Of a stretch of DNA of 7,664 nucleotides, positions 1-6,558 are shown piece by piece (position 1 is the stretch's first letter; each line of letters opens with the position of its first letter). The position numbers and the translations under genes were made by a program. The DNA comes from an uncultured Lachnospiraceae bacterium. GTDB lineage: Bacteria; Bacillota; Clostridia; Lachnospirales; Lachnospiraceae. The notes beneath the pieces are model-generated. The model made no database searches, was not told where the DNA came from, and was given only the letters and a program-made list of their open reading frames with translations. The stretch covers positions 1 to 7,664 of the forward strand of contig CAJUMM010000111.1 of NCBI GenBank assembly GCA_910586955.1, written 5' to 3'.

Positions 1-1914
1 CACCGGGGAGCAGACGAGCCCTATGCCGTGCTGCCTTTTCCCCAGCATTACCGAATCGGCAATGTATATTCCATGATTGTTTTCCGATTGAATATCGAAG
101 AGTTTGAGTACGCCTACCGGGTAGACGGCCCCTATGAACCGGAAAAAGGGCTGATCTTTAACCGGAACAAATACCTGCTGGATCCTTATGCCAGGGCTGT
201 TACCGGCCAGAGCCGGTGGGGAGCAACCTCTCCCAGCGGCCAACATTACAAAGCCCGGGTGGTAAAAGACGATTTCGACTGGGGTGACATGAAACAGCCC
301 CTGCACCCCATGGAGGATCTGATTATCTATGAGCTTCATGTCCGGGGATTTACCAAGGACGAATCCTCCGGCGTGGCTGAAAAACACCGGGGTACCTTTG
401 CGGGGCTCATGGAGAAGCTTCCCTATCTCCTGGAGCTGGGGGTCAATGTGGTGGAACTGATGCCCATCTTCGAATTTGACGAGATGCAGGATTACCGGGA
501 GGTGGACGGGGAGAAGCTGTGCAACTACTGGGGCTATAACACCGTAAGTTTTTTCTCACCTAACACCAGCTATTCCGCAAGCACCGAGTATAACCGGGAG
601 GGAAACGAACTCAAGCACCTGATTCAGGTGTTCAACAAGCACGGAATCGAAGTCTATCTGGACGTGGTGTTCAACCATACGGCCGAGGGCAACGAAAACG
701 GTCCTTTCTTCTCCTTCAAAGGTTTTGACAACAATATTTACTATATGCTGACGCCGGATGGGAAATATTATAATTTCAGCGGCTGCGGCAATTCCCTGAA
801 CTGCAACCATCCCATTGTGCGGCAGATGATTCTGGACTGTCTGCGCTACTGGGTTACAACCTACCGGGTGAACGGTTTCCGCTTTGATCTGGCTTCCATT
901 TTGGGACGGGACGAGGATGGCAGTCCTATGAATGAGCCGCCCTTGCTGGAAACCCTGGCTTTTGATCCCATACTGGGAGACGTGAAACTGATTGCGGAAG
1001 CCTGGGATGCAGGCGGCCTCTACCAGGTAGGAACCTTTCCCGCCTGGAACCGCTGGGCGGAGTGGAACGGAAAATACCGGGATGATATGCGATCCTACCT
1101 GAAAGGGGATGAGGGCTTTGCCCAGGCGGCTGCCCAGCGGATCGTAGGGTCCAGGGATATCTACGAAGTAAATTCCAGGGAAAACGCTTCGGTGAATTTT
1201 ATTACCTGCCATGACGGCTTTACCCTCTACGACCTTTTTTCCTACAATGAGAAACACAATGAGAAGAACGGATGGGGAAATACGGACGGGGCAGGCAGTA
1301 ACTGCAGCTGGAACTGCGGAGCAGAAGGAGAGACAAAAGATCCGGCCATAAATGCCCTCCGCAGGCGGATGATGCGCAATGCCTTTGCGGTTCTTATGTG
1401 CAGCCGTGGAATTCCCATGTTCCTGGCCGGGGACGAGTTTGGCAATACCCAGTTCGGAAACAACAATGCCTACTGCCAGGATAACCTGATCTCCTGGCTG
1501 GACTGGAGAAGGCTGGAGGAAAACCGGGACATGTTTTCCTTCTTCCGGTATATGATCCGTTTCCGGAAAGAGCACCGGATACTCCGGATCAATGTAAGCG
1601 ACGGAGCCTATGGTTTCCCGGACGTGAGTTTTCACGGGGTTCGTCCCTGGAGGGATCATTTCTCCAGGCATGAACATTATATCGGTGTACTCTTTGCCGG
1701 CCGGGAGGAGGGAAAAGAGGCGGATATCCTGTACCTTGCCTCCAACGCCTACTGGGAGGAATTGTCCGTGTGCCTGCCGGATCTGCCCCAGCACATGAGC
1801 TGGCAGATTGAGGCGGATACCTGGGAGGAACAGATGTCCCCGGGTCCCCTGGAGGGAAATACTTTTGTGATCCGCCCGAGGACCGTCATGGTCCTGAGAG
1901 GAGTGCGGAGATGA
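1..1914 (+). CDS. glgX: Glycogen debranching enzyme GlgX, GH13 family (5' end outside window)
   Basis: Hydrolyses alpha-1,6 branch linkages in glycogen or limit dextrins in the cytoplasm. The frame is open from base 1, giving 637 visible codons, and the residues before the GTG at 28 (RGADEPYAVLPFP) already fit the family, so the true start lies upstream; full-length relatives are near 700 residues. Counting from base 1, the four GH13 regions are all present: DVVFNHT at 221-227, GFRFDLAS with nucleophile D296, AEAWD with acid/base E333, and TCHDGFTL with H404 and D405. The family signatures YRVDGPYEP, LLDPYARA, LAGDEFG and NNNAYCQDN are also visible. The C-terminal beta domain ends normally at a TGA that overlaps the ruvA start. 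The enzyme looks intact. GlgX versus a closely related isoamylase cannot be fully separated by eye, but the debranching assignment is secure. Confidence 0.93.
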   Translation, partial: HRGADEPYAVLPFPQHYRIGNVYSMIVFRLNIEEFEYAYRVDGPYEPEKGLIFNRNKYLLDPYARAVTGQSRWGATSPSGQHYKARVVKDDFDWGDMKQPLHPMEDLIIYELHVRGFTKDESSGVAEKHRGTFAGLMEKLPYLLELGVNVVELMPIFEFDEMQDYREVDGEKLCNYWGYNTVSFFSPNTSYSASTEYNREGNELKHLIQVFNKHGIEVYLDVVFNHTAEGNENGPFFSFKGFDNNIYYMLTPDGKYYNFSGCGNSLNCNHPIVRQMILDCLRYWVTTYRVNGFRFDLASILGRDEDGSPMNEPPLLETLAFDPILGDVKLIAEAWDAGGLYQVGTFPAWNRWAEWNGKYRDDMRSYLKGDEGFAQAAAQRIVGSRDIYEVNSRENASVNFITCHDGFTLYDLFSYNEKHNEKNGWGNTDGAGSNCSWNCGAEGETKDPAINALRRRMMRNAFAVLMCSRGIPMFLAGDEFGNTQFGNNNAYCQDNLISWLDWRRLEENRDMFSFFRYMIRFRKEHRILRINVSDGAYGFPDVSFHGVRPWRDHFSRHEHYIGVLFAGREEGKEADILYLASNAYWEELSVCLPDLPQHMSWQIEADTWEEQMSPGPLEGNTFVIRPRTVMVLRGVRR

Positions 1915-2534
1915 TTGCATACATAAAAGGAACACTGGCCTATGCGGATCCGGAGGAAGGAACCGCCGTGGTGGAGAGCGGCGGCGTGGGATACCGGATC
2001 TTTGTGGCCGGGCGGGATCTGGAACTGCTTCCCCCGGCGGGAGCGGAAATCCGCCTTTACACCTATTTTCAGGTGAAAGAGGACGGAATGCTGCTCTATG
2101 GGTTCTTTACCAGGGAGGATCAGCGGCTGTTTAAGCTGCTCATCGGCGTAAACGGCATCGGCCCCAAAGGGGCTCTGGGAATCTTGTCTGCTCTCTCTGC
2201 GGAAGATCTGCGTTTTGCCATACTGGCAGGGGATGCCAAGGCCATCTCCAAAGCTCCGGGAATCGGAAACAAGACGGCTCAGAAGTTAATTTTGGATTTA
2301 AAAGATAAATTGCAGCTTTCCGACGCCTTTGAGGCGAAGCTGGCAAAGAACCAGCAGAAGGAACTCATAAGCGCTTCCGGCTTGTCTGATATCCGCAGTG
2401 AGGCGGCGGAGGCTCTGACCGCCCTGGGATATTCTCCCACGGAGGCGTTAAAGGCTCTCCGCCTGGTGGAGACAAAGGAAGGAATGAGCGTGGAGGACCT
2501 TTTGAAGGCAGCGCTTAGACAGATGGCATTTTAA
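1911..2534 (+). CDS. ruvA: Holliday junction branch migration protein RuvA
   Basis: Binds four-way DNA junctions as a tetramer and loads the RuvB motor during recombinational repair. The 207 residues match the usual family length of about 200. Domain I (OB fold, about 1-65) begins MIAYIKGTL and carries the acidic-pin pair E57-D58 in VKEDGMLLYGF, equivalent to E55-D56 of E. coli RuvA. Domain II has two helix-hairpin-helix motifs, around GVNGIGPKGAL (79-89) and KAPGIGNKTAQKL (114-126). After a flexible linker, domain III (about 160-207, with EALTALGYSPTEALKAL) should contact RuvB. The ATG shares the ATGA overlap with the glgX stop and has a purine-rich site, GAGAGGAG at 1896-1903, seven bases upstream. 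Translation is therefore probably coupled to glgX. No ruvC is seen in the window. Confidence 0.97.
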   Translation: MIAYIKGTLAYADPEEGTAVVESGGVGYRIFVAGRDLELLPPAGAEIRLYTYFQVKEDGMLLYGFFTREDQRLFKLLIGVNGIGPKGALGILSALSAEDLRFAILAGDAKAISKAPGIGNKTAQKLILDLKDKLQLSDAFEAKLAKNQQKELISASGLSDIRSEAAEALTALGYSPTEALKALRLVETKEGMSVEDLLKAALRQMAF

Positions 2535-2554
2535 GACAGGAGAGAGGAAGGCAG

Positions 2555-3553
2555 ATGGAGAGACGCATCATTACCACAGAGGCGATAGAGGAAGACATCC
2601 GTACAGAGTACAGCCTGCGGCCCCAGATGCTGGATGAGTATATCGGCCAGGAAAAGGCGAAGGAAAACCTGAAAATCTACATTGAAGCGGCAAAGCAGCG
2701 GGGAGAAGCCCTGGATCACGTTCTTTTCTACGGACCTCCGGGACTGGGAAAGACGACCCTGGCGGGAATTATCGCCAACGAGATGGGGGTCCATATGAAG
2801 GTGACTTCCGGCCCTGCCATTGAGAAACCGGGGGAAATGGCGGCCATTCTAAATAATCTCTCCCAAGGCGACGTACTTTTTGTGGATGAGATCCACCGCC
2901 TGAACCGCCAGGTGGAGGAGGTGCTGTATCCGGCTATGGAGGATTTTGCCATTGACATCGTCATCGGCAAAGGAGCTACCGCCCGTTCCATCCGCCTTGA
3001 TCTTCCCCGCTTTACCCTTATTGGAGCCACTACCCGGGCCGGGCTTCTCACCGCACCCCTGCGGGATCGCTTCGGTGTCATTCACCACCTGGAGTTTTAT
3101 ACGGATCAGGAGCTTCAAACCATTGTGATCCGATCGGCCCAAGTGCTTGGCGTGGAGATTGATGAAAAAGGGGCTTTGGAGCTGGCCCGCAGGTCCAGGG
3201 GAACTCCAAGGCTGGCCAACCGGCTTCTGAAGCGTGTGCGGGATTTTGCCCAGGTGAAATACCAGGGAAATATCACGGAGGAAATTGCGGATTTTGCCCT
3301 GAATCTTTTGGAGGTGGACCGGTACGGCCTGGATCAGATGGATCGGCGGATTCTAAATACCATGATCGAGAAATTTACCGGAGGACCGGTGGGACTTGAC
3401 ACCCTAGCCGCAGCCGTAGGGGAGGATGCCGGCAGCATTGAAGATGTGTATGAACCCTATCTTATCAAACGTGGTTTCCTGAACCGGACTCCCAGGGGAA
3501 GGGTTGTCACCGAGCTGGGGTACCGGCATCTGGGGCTCTTTCAGGGAGAATAG
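2555..3553 (+). CDS. ruvB: Holliday junction branch migration ATPase RuvB
   Basis: Hexameric AAA+ motor that pumps DNA through RuvA-bound junctions, driving branch migration in the cytoplasm. The 332 residues match the family length. Visible motifs are Walker A GPPGLGKT (60-67), Walker B DEIH (111-114), sensor 1 in IGATTRAG (156-163), the arginine-finger segment LRDRFG (169-174) and sensor 2 in RGTPRLANR (215-223). The C-terminal winged helix (about 255-332) includes the family signature GGPVGLDTLA. The start follows ruvA by 20 bases and is preceded by AGGAGAGAGGAAGG, a strong ribosome binding region with GAGG about seven bases from the ATG. The pairing with ruvA is the classic ruvAB arrangement. 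Nothing is missing or broken. Confidence 0.98.
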   Translation: MERRIITTEAIEEDIRTEYSLRPQMLDEYIGQEKAKENLKIYIEAAKQRGEALDHVLFYGPPGLGKTTLAGIIANEMGVHMKVTSGPAIEKPGEMAAILNNLSQGDVLFVDEIHRLNRQVEEVLYPAMEDFAIDIVIGKGATARSIRLDLPRFTLIGATTRAGLLTAPLRDRFGVIHHLEFYTDQELQTIVIRSAQVLGVEIDEKGALELARRSRGTPRLANRLLKRVRDFAQVKYQGNITEEIADFALNLLEVDRYGLDQMDRRILNTMIEKFTGGPVGLDTLAAAVGEDAGSIEDVYEPYLIKRGFLNRTPRGRVVTELGYRHLGLFQGE

Positions 3554-3555
3554 GC

Positions 3556-3583
3556 TTGTTTTTTTGCAGGTATCCGTTATAAT
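3556..3583 (+). promoter_or_regulatory. Putative sigma-A promoter for the zapA block
   Basis: The short ruvB-zapA gap contains a perfect TATAAT at 3578-3583. A weak -35 candidate, TTGTTT at 3556-3561 (three of six consensus bases), lies 16 bases upstream. The surrounding bases are AT-rich in an otherwise GC-richer region. A start site near 3590 would leave a leader of only about 18 bases before the zapA ATG at 3608. This is inferred from sequence alone; read-through from ruvB is also possible because no terminator separates the genes. Confidence 0.55.
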
Positions 3584-3607
3584 TAAGAAAAAGGGGGCGT
3601 GTGGGGG

Positions 3608-4252
3608 ATGGCGATGAAGAATACGGTGGAAGTTGTGATTGCCGGGAAAGTATTTAAAATCAGCGGTTATGAGAGTGCGGAGTATCTGCATCAGGTTTCT
3701 GTCTACATCAACGAGAAGCTGGCGGAGTTCCAGAAAATGGAGGGCTACCGGAGGCAGACTTCCGACCAGAAGCAGCTGATGCTGAATATGAATCTGGCAG
3801 ACGATTTCTTCAAGGCGAAGCGCCAGGCGGATAAACTGTCCGCAGAGCTGGAGAAAAAAGAGCGGGAGATGTACGGCATCCGCCACGACCTGGTAGAGGC
3901 ACAGCTTCTTTTGGAGAAACAGGATACCAAAGATAAGGAAACTGCCGAGAAGCTGGAATCCCAGAAGAAAGCCCTGGAGAAAGAGCGCCAGGAACTGAAG
4001 AAGGCCCTGGAAAGCCAGGGAAAGGCTCTGGAAAACCAGAAGAAGGCCCTGGAAGGCCAGCGCCAGTCGTCCCAGAAGAAGCTGGAGGAGCAGAACCAGG
4101 CCGCCCAGAAGCGTCTGGCAGAGCAGAAGCGGAACTATGAAGGGGAGATAGAACGTCTTCAGAAAGAAATCCGGGATCTTCAGAGAACGGTTGCCCGCCT
4201 GGAGGAACAGACATCAGGGCGGGGAGGCTCGTATTACCAGAGCAATTCATAA
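3608..4252 (+). CDS. zapA: ZapA-family cell division protein with long coiled-coil extension
   Basis: ZapA proteins bind FtsZ and promote bundling of protofilaments in the Z ring. The N-terminal 75 or so residues fit the family: MAMKNTVEVVIAGKVFKISG, then a helix with SAEYLHQVSVYINEKL and NLADDFFKAKRQAD. Classic ZapA is about 85-110 residues, whereas this protein has 214. The rest is a highly charged, Q/K/E/L-rich coiled coil (about 75-195) ending in a short Gly/Ser/Tyr-rich tail. Residues 131-151 form three near-identical heptads of the KKALESQ type. ATG 3608 was chosen because the encoded MAxKN start fits recalled clostridial ZapA proteins and AAGGGGG at 3591-3597 lies ten bases upstream. 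An ATG at 3614 and a GTG at 3599 are alternatives. The N-terminal assignment is good; FtsZ binding and the role of the tail are inferred. Confidence 0.85.
   Translation: MAMKNTVEVVIAGKVFKISGYESAEYLHQVSVYINEKLAEFQKMEGYRRQTSDQKQLMLNMNLADDFFKAKRQADKLSAELEKKEREMYGIRHDLVEAQLLLEKQDTKDKETAEKLESQKKALEKERQELKKALESQGKALENQKKALEGQRQSSQKKLEEQNQAAQKRLAEQKRNYEGEIERLQKEIRDLQRTVARLEEQTSGRGGSYYQSNS
3998..4060 (+). repeat. Three tandem 21-bp heptad repeats inside zapA
   Basis: Units at 3998-4018, 4019-4039 and 4040-4060 encode KKALESQ, GKALENQ and KKALEGQ. Units one and three differ at a single base; unit two differs from unit one at five. A more diverged unit (KKALEKE, 3965-3985) precedes them, separated by four codons (RQEL). 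Each unit is exactly one coiled-coil heptad, so gain or loss of a unit would keep both reading frame and coil register. Confidence 0.85.
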
Positions 4253-4264
4253 AAGGAACCAGAG

Positions 4265-4284
4265 GGCCAGCCTGCAGGCTGGCC
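4265..4284 (+). terminator. Perfect 20-bp palindrome: weak terminator or attenuator candidate
   Basis: A perfect palindrome, GGCCAGCC then TGCA then GGCTGGCC, starts 12 bases after the zapA stop. As RNA it would form an eight-pair, GC-rich stem with a four-base loop, extendable by three pairs including G-U wobbles. Only TTT follows before a G, so it lacks a proper U tract and is at best a partial intrinsic terminator. It ends 11 bases before the ribosome binding site of the next gene, so it could also act as an attenuator, an mRNA stabiliser or a processing site. Confidence 0.5.
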
Positions 4285-4295
4285 TTTGCCAATAC

Positions 4296-4302
4296 AGGAG
4301 GT
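4296..4302 (+). promoter_or_regulatory. Ribosome binding site fixing the U32 gene start
   Basis: AGGAGGT, a near-perfect Shine-Dalgarno sequence, lies eight bases before the ATG at 4311. It decides the start: the same frame stays open upstream to 4191 inside zapA, but those 40 codons overlap zapA and the palindrome and do not resemble the family N-terminus, which begins at MRHKTELLAPAGS. Confidence 0.9.
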
Positions 4303-4310
4303 CACAGCAC

Positions 4311-6551
4311 ATGCGGCATAAAACAGAACTTCTCGCCCCGGCAGGCTCTTATGAAAGCCTGGTGGCGGCAGTCAATGCAGGGGCAGACGCCGTCTACATC
4401 GGCGGGACACGTTTCGGGGCCAGAGCCTATGCGGACAATCTGGATACGGAAGAAATGCTGAGGGCTATCCGTTTCGCCCATCTCCACGGCTGTGATCTGT
4501 ACCTGACCGTGAATACCCTTTTAAAGGACCGGGAGCTTGCGGAGCTGGGAGATTACTTGAAGCCCTACTATGAGTCCGGCCTGGATGCAGTGATTGTGCA
4601 GGATCTGGGTGTGTTTTCCTATATCCGGGAGCGCTTTCCGAAGCTCCCCATTCACGCCAGCACCCAGATGACTGTGCTGGGAGCTCCGGGGGCAGCTTTG
4701 CTAAAGGAGCTGGGAGCAGCCCGGGTGGTGACAGCCCGGGAGCTTTCCCTGGAAGAACTTAAGGAGATTCACAGGACCGTAGATATTGAGATTGAGAGCT
4801 TTGTACACGGAGCCCTGTGTTATTGCTATTCCGGCCAGTGCCTCTTCAGCAGTATCCTGGGAGGCAGGAGCGGCAACCGGGGCCGCTGCGCCCAGCCCTG
4901 CCGTCTTCCCTATCAGCTGAAAGCCGGAGGACGGGTGATAAACGGCCCCAAGGAGGCTTACCTTTTAAGCCCCAAGGATATGTGTACTTTGGAATTGCTG
5001 CCGGAGATTCTGGAGGCCGGCGTCTGTTCCCTGAAAATCGAGGGCCGGATGAAGCGGCCGGAGTACACGGCCGGGGTGGTGCAGGTTTACCGGAAATACC
5101 TGGATCTCTTTCTGGAACAGGGGAAAGGGGGGTACCGTGTAGCAGAGGAGGATCTGGAGAAGCTGAAAGCCCTGTATAACCGGGGCGGCTTTTCCCAGGG
5201 GTATTACCGGGTCCATAACGGGAGAAATCTTTTGTCCTTAAGCCGTCCCAACCACTTTGAGAAGAAGGGAAAGGAAGCCTTGAAAGAAAAGCAGGCTTAT
5301 GAGGCCCTTCTGTCACAGCTGAAAAAACAATACGTGGATGCTGGAAAAAAGGAAAAAATTCAGGGAATCTTCAAAATTTCTACGAAATTTCCCACGGAAT
5401 TTGTGGTACAATGCAGAGATGAAAAGGTGCACATCCAGGGAGAACCGGCCCAGCTGCCAAAGAGCCGTCCCCTCACCGGGGAAGAGATGAAGCACAGGCT
5501 TGCCAAGACAGGGGATACGCCTTTCCTGTTTGAAAAGCTGGAGATTCAGGCTGACGGGGATGTTTTCCTTCCCCTTGGACAGCTGAACCGGATGCGCAGA
5601 CAGGCCTTGGAAGAGCTGGAGGAACGCCTGTCCCGGAAGGGAAGCCGGAGCCTTCCGGAAGCCTGGGATCAGGCTCCTTTGGAAGAACAAGAAGAATGCC
5701 CGGGAATCTTGAAAGAGAAAGGGGCTTCCGGGCAGTGGAAGTTCCGTCTCCATGTGCAGATTGCGGATCCTAAGGTCCTGCCGGAGCTTCTTTCGGTCCC
5801 CCAGGTGTCTTCGGTCTATCTCGCCAGTGAGGGCATAGAGATGGAGGAGCTCTCCCAGGCAGTCCGGGACTGCCACAGGGCCGGGAAAACGTGTATGCTG
5901 GTCCTTCCCTTCGTGTTCCGCCAAAGAGAGCGGAGCTTCTTTCAGGAACGGCTGGAGCTTTTGCAGGAAGCTGGACTTGACGGGATTGTGGCTAAAAATC
6001 TGGATCAGGTGGGTTTCCTGGGGGACCATATGCCAAAGGTGCCGGTTATTTTAGATCACAGCCTGTATACCTTCAACCGGAAGAGCCTTTCTTTCTGGAA
6101 GAGCCGGGGTATTCTTTACGATACCCTCCCCCTGGAGCTGAATGGGCGGGAGCTTGGCCTTCGGGGATCCCGGGAGAGTGAGATGCTGGTGTACGGCTAT
6201 CTGCCCCTGATGGTTACGGCAGGATGCCTTCACAAAACCATGAACTGCTGCAGGCAGAAGACGGAGCTTTGGAAACTGTCGGATCGGTACCAGAAAGAAT
6301 TTCCGGTCTTGAATTACTGCCGGTTTTGTTATAATGTAATATACAACTGTGAACCCTTGTCTCTTCTGGGAAACCGGGAGGAAGTGGAAAAACTTGCCCC
6401 CAAAAGCCTGCGCCTTTGCTTTACGATGGAGGAGAAGGACCGGATTCAGGAGGTTTTAAACCGGTTTGTGGAGGTTTACTGCCAGGGAAAGCCCTATGTA
6501 CCCACAGGGGAAGCCTTTACCAGAGGACATTTGAAACGGGGAGTAGAATAG
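4311..6551 (+). CDS. U32-family protein with DUF3656 domain, probable RNA hydroxylation enzyme (RlhA/TrhP-like)
   Basis: Although named peptidases, characterised U32 relatives in E. coli hydroxylate RNA: RlhA acts on 23S rRNA C2501 and TrhP on tRNA wobble uridine. The 746 residues begin with the U32 barrel (ELLAPAGSYESLVAAVNAGADAVYIGG). The U32 signature ESFVHGALCYCYSGQCLFS is present, followed by GNRGRCAQPCR; C170, C177, C193 and C197 are the expected Fe-S ligands. A DUF3656-like region follows (about 335-440, with GDTPFLFEKLEI and PLGQLNRMRRQALEEL), as in E. coli RlhA. After a variable acidic linker, a second barrel-like domain (about 475-690) ends in a cysteine cluster: C639, C646, C647, C670, C673 and C680. 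This extension makes it longer than RlhA (about 650-670). RlhA-like architecture is clear, but which RNA it modifies, or whether it has lost that role, cannot be read from sequence. It sits between zapA and a SEDS gene. Confidence 0.85.
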   Translation: MRHKTELLAPAGSYESLVAAVNAGADAVYIGGTRFGARAYADNLDTEEMLRAIRFAHLHGCDLYLTVNTLLKDRELAELGDYLKPYYESGLDAVIVQDLGVFSYIRERFPKLPIHASTQMTVLGAPGAALLKELGAARVVTARELSLEELKEIHRTVDIEIESFVHGALCYCYSGQCLFSSILGGRSGNRGRCAQPCRLPYQLKAGGRVINGPKEAYLLSPKDMCTLELLPEILEAGVCSLKIEGRMKRPEYTAGVVQVYRKYLDLFLEQGKGGYRVAEEDLEKLKALYNRGGFSQGYYRVHNGRNLLSLSRPNHFEKKGKEALKEKQAYEALLSQLKKQYVDAGKKEKIQGIFKISTKFPTEFVVQCRDEKVHIQGEPAQLPKSRPLTGEEMKHRLAKTGDTPFLFEKLEIQADGDVFLPLGQLNRMRRQALEELEERLSRKGSRSLPEAWDQAPLEEQEECPGILKEKGASGQWKFRLHVQIADPKVLPELLSVPQVSSVYLASEGIEMEELSQAVRDCHRAGKTCMLVLPFVFRQRERSFFQERLELLQEAGLDGIVAKNLDQVGFLGDHMPKVPVILDHSLYTFNRKSLSFWKSRGILYDTLPLELNGRELGLRGSRESEMLVYGYLPLMVTAGCLHKTMNCCRQKTELWKLSDRYQKEFPVLNYCRFCYNVIYNCEPLSLLGNREEVEKLAPKSLRLCFTMEEKDRIQEVLNRFVEVYCQGKPYVPTGEAFTRGHLKRGVE

Positions 6552-6558
6552 CCGGGAT

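Noticed and set aside
28..30. GTG at 28 as the start of glgX
   Set aside because: The frame is open to base 1 and the upstream residues fit the GlgX family; a start at 28 would remove the N-terminal domain. The gene is cut by the window edge.
725..747. TTGACA followed by TATATG inside glgX, possible internal promoter for ruvAB
   Set aside because: The spacing is only 11 bases, far too short for a sigma-A promoter, and the bases encode conserved GlgX sequence.
556..1935. Long open frame (459 codons) on the minus strand, antisense to glgX
   Set aside because: The plus strand encodes an intact GH13 enzyme with all catalytic motifs across this span. The antisense product matches no family I know and is explained by codon bias of the real gene.
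4191..4310. Forty-codon upstream extension of the U32 gene overlapping zapA
   Set aside because: It runs through the end of zapA and the palindrome, and the ATG at 4311 has a near-perfect Shine-Dalgarno sequence at the right distance.
5313..6029. Minus-strand open frame of 238 codons inside the U32 gene
   Set aside because: It is fully covered by the U32 coding sequence and its product has no recognisable domain.
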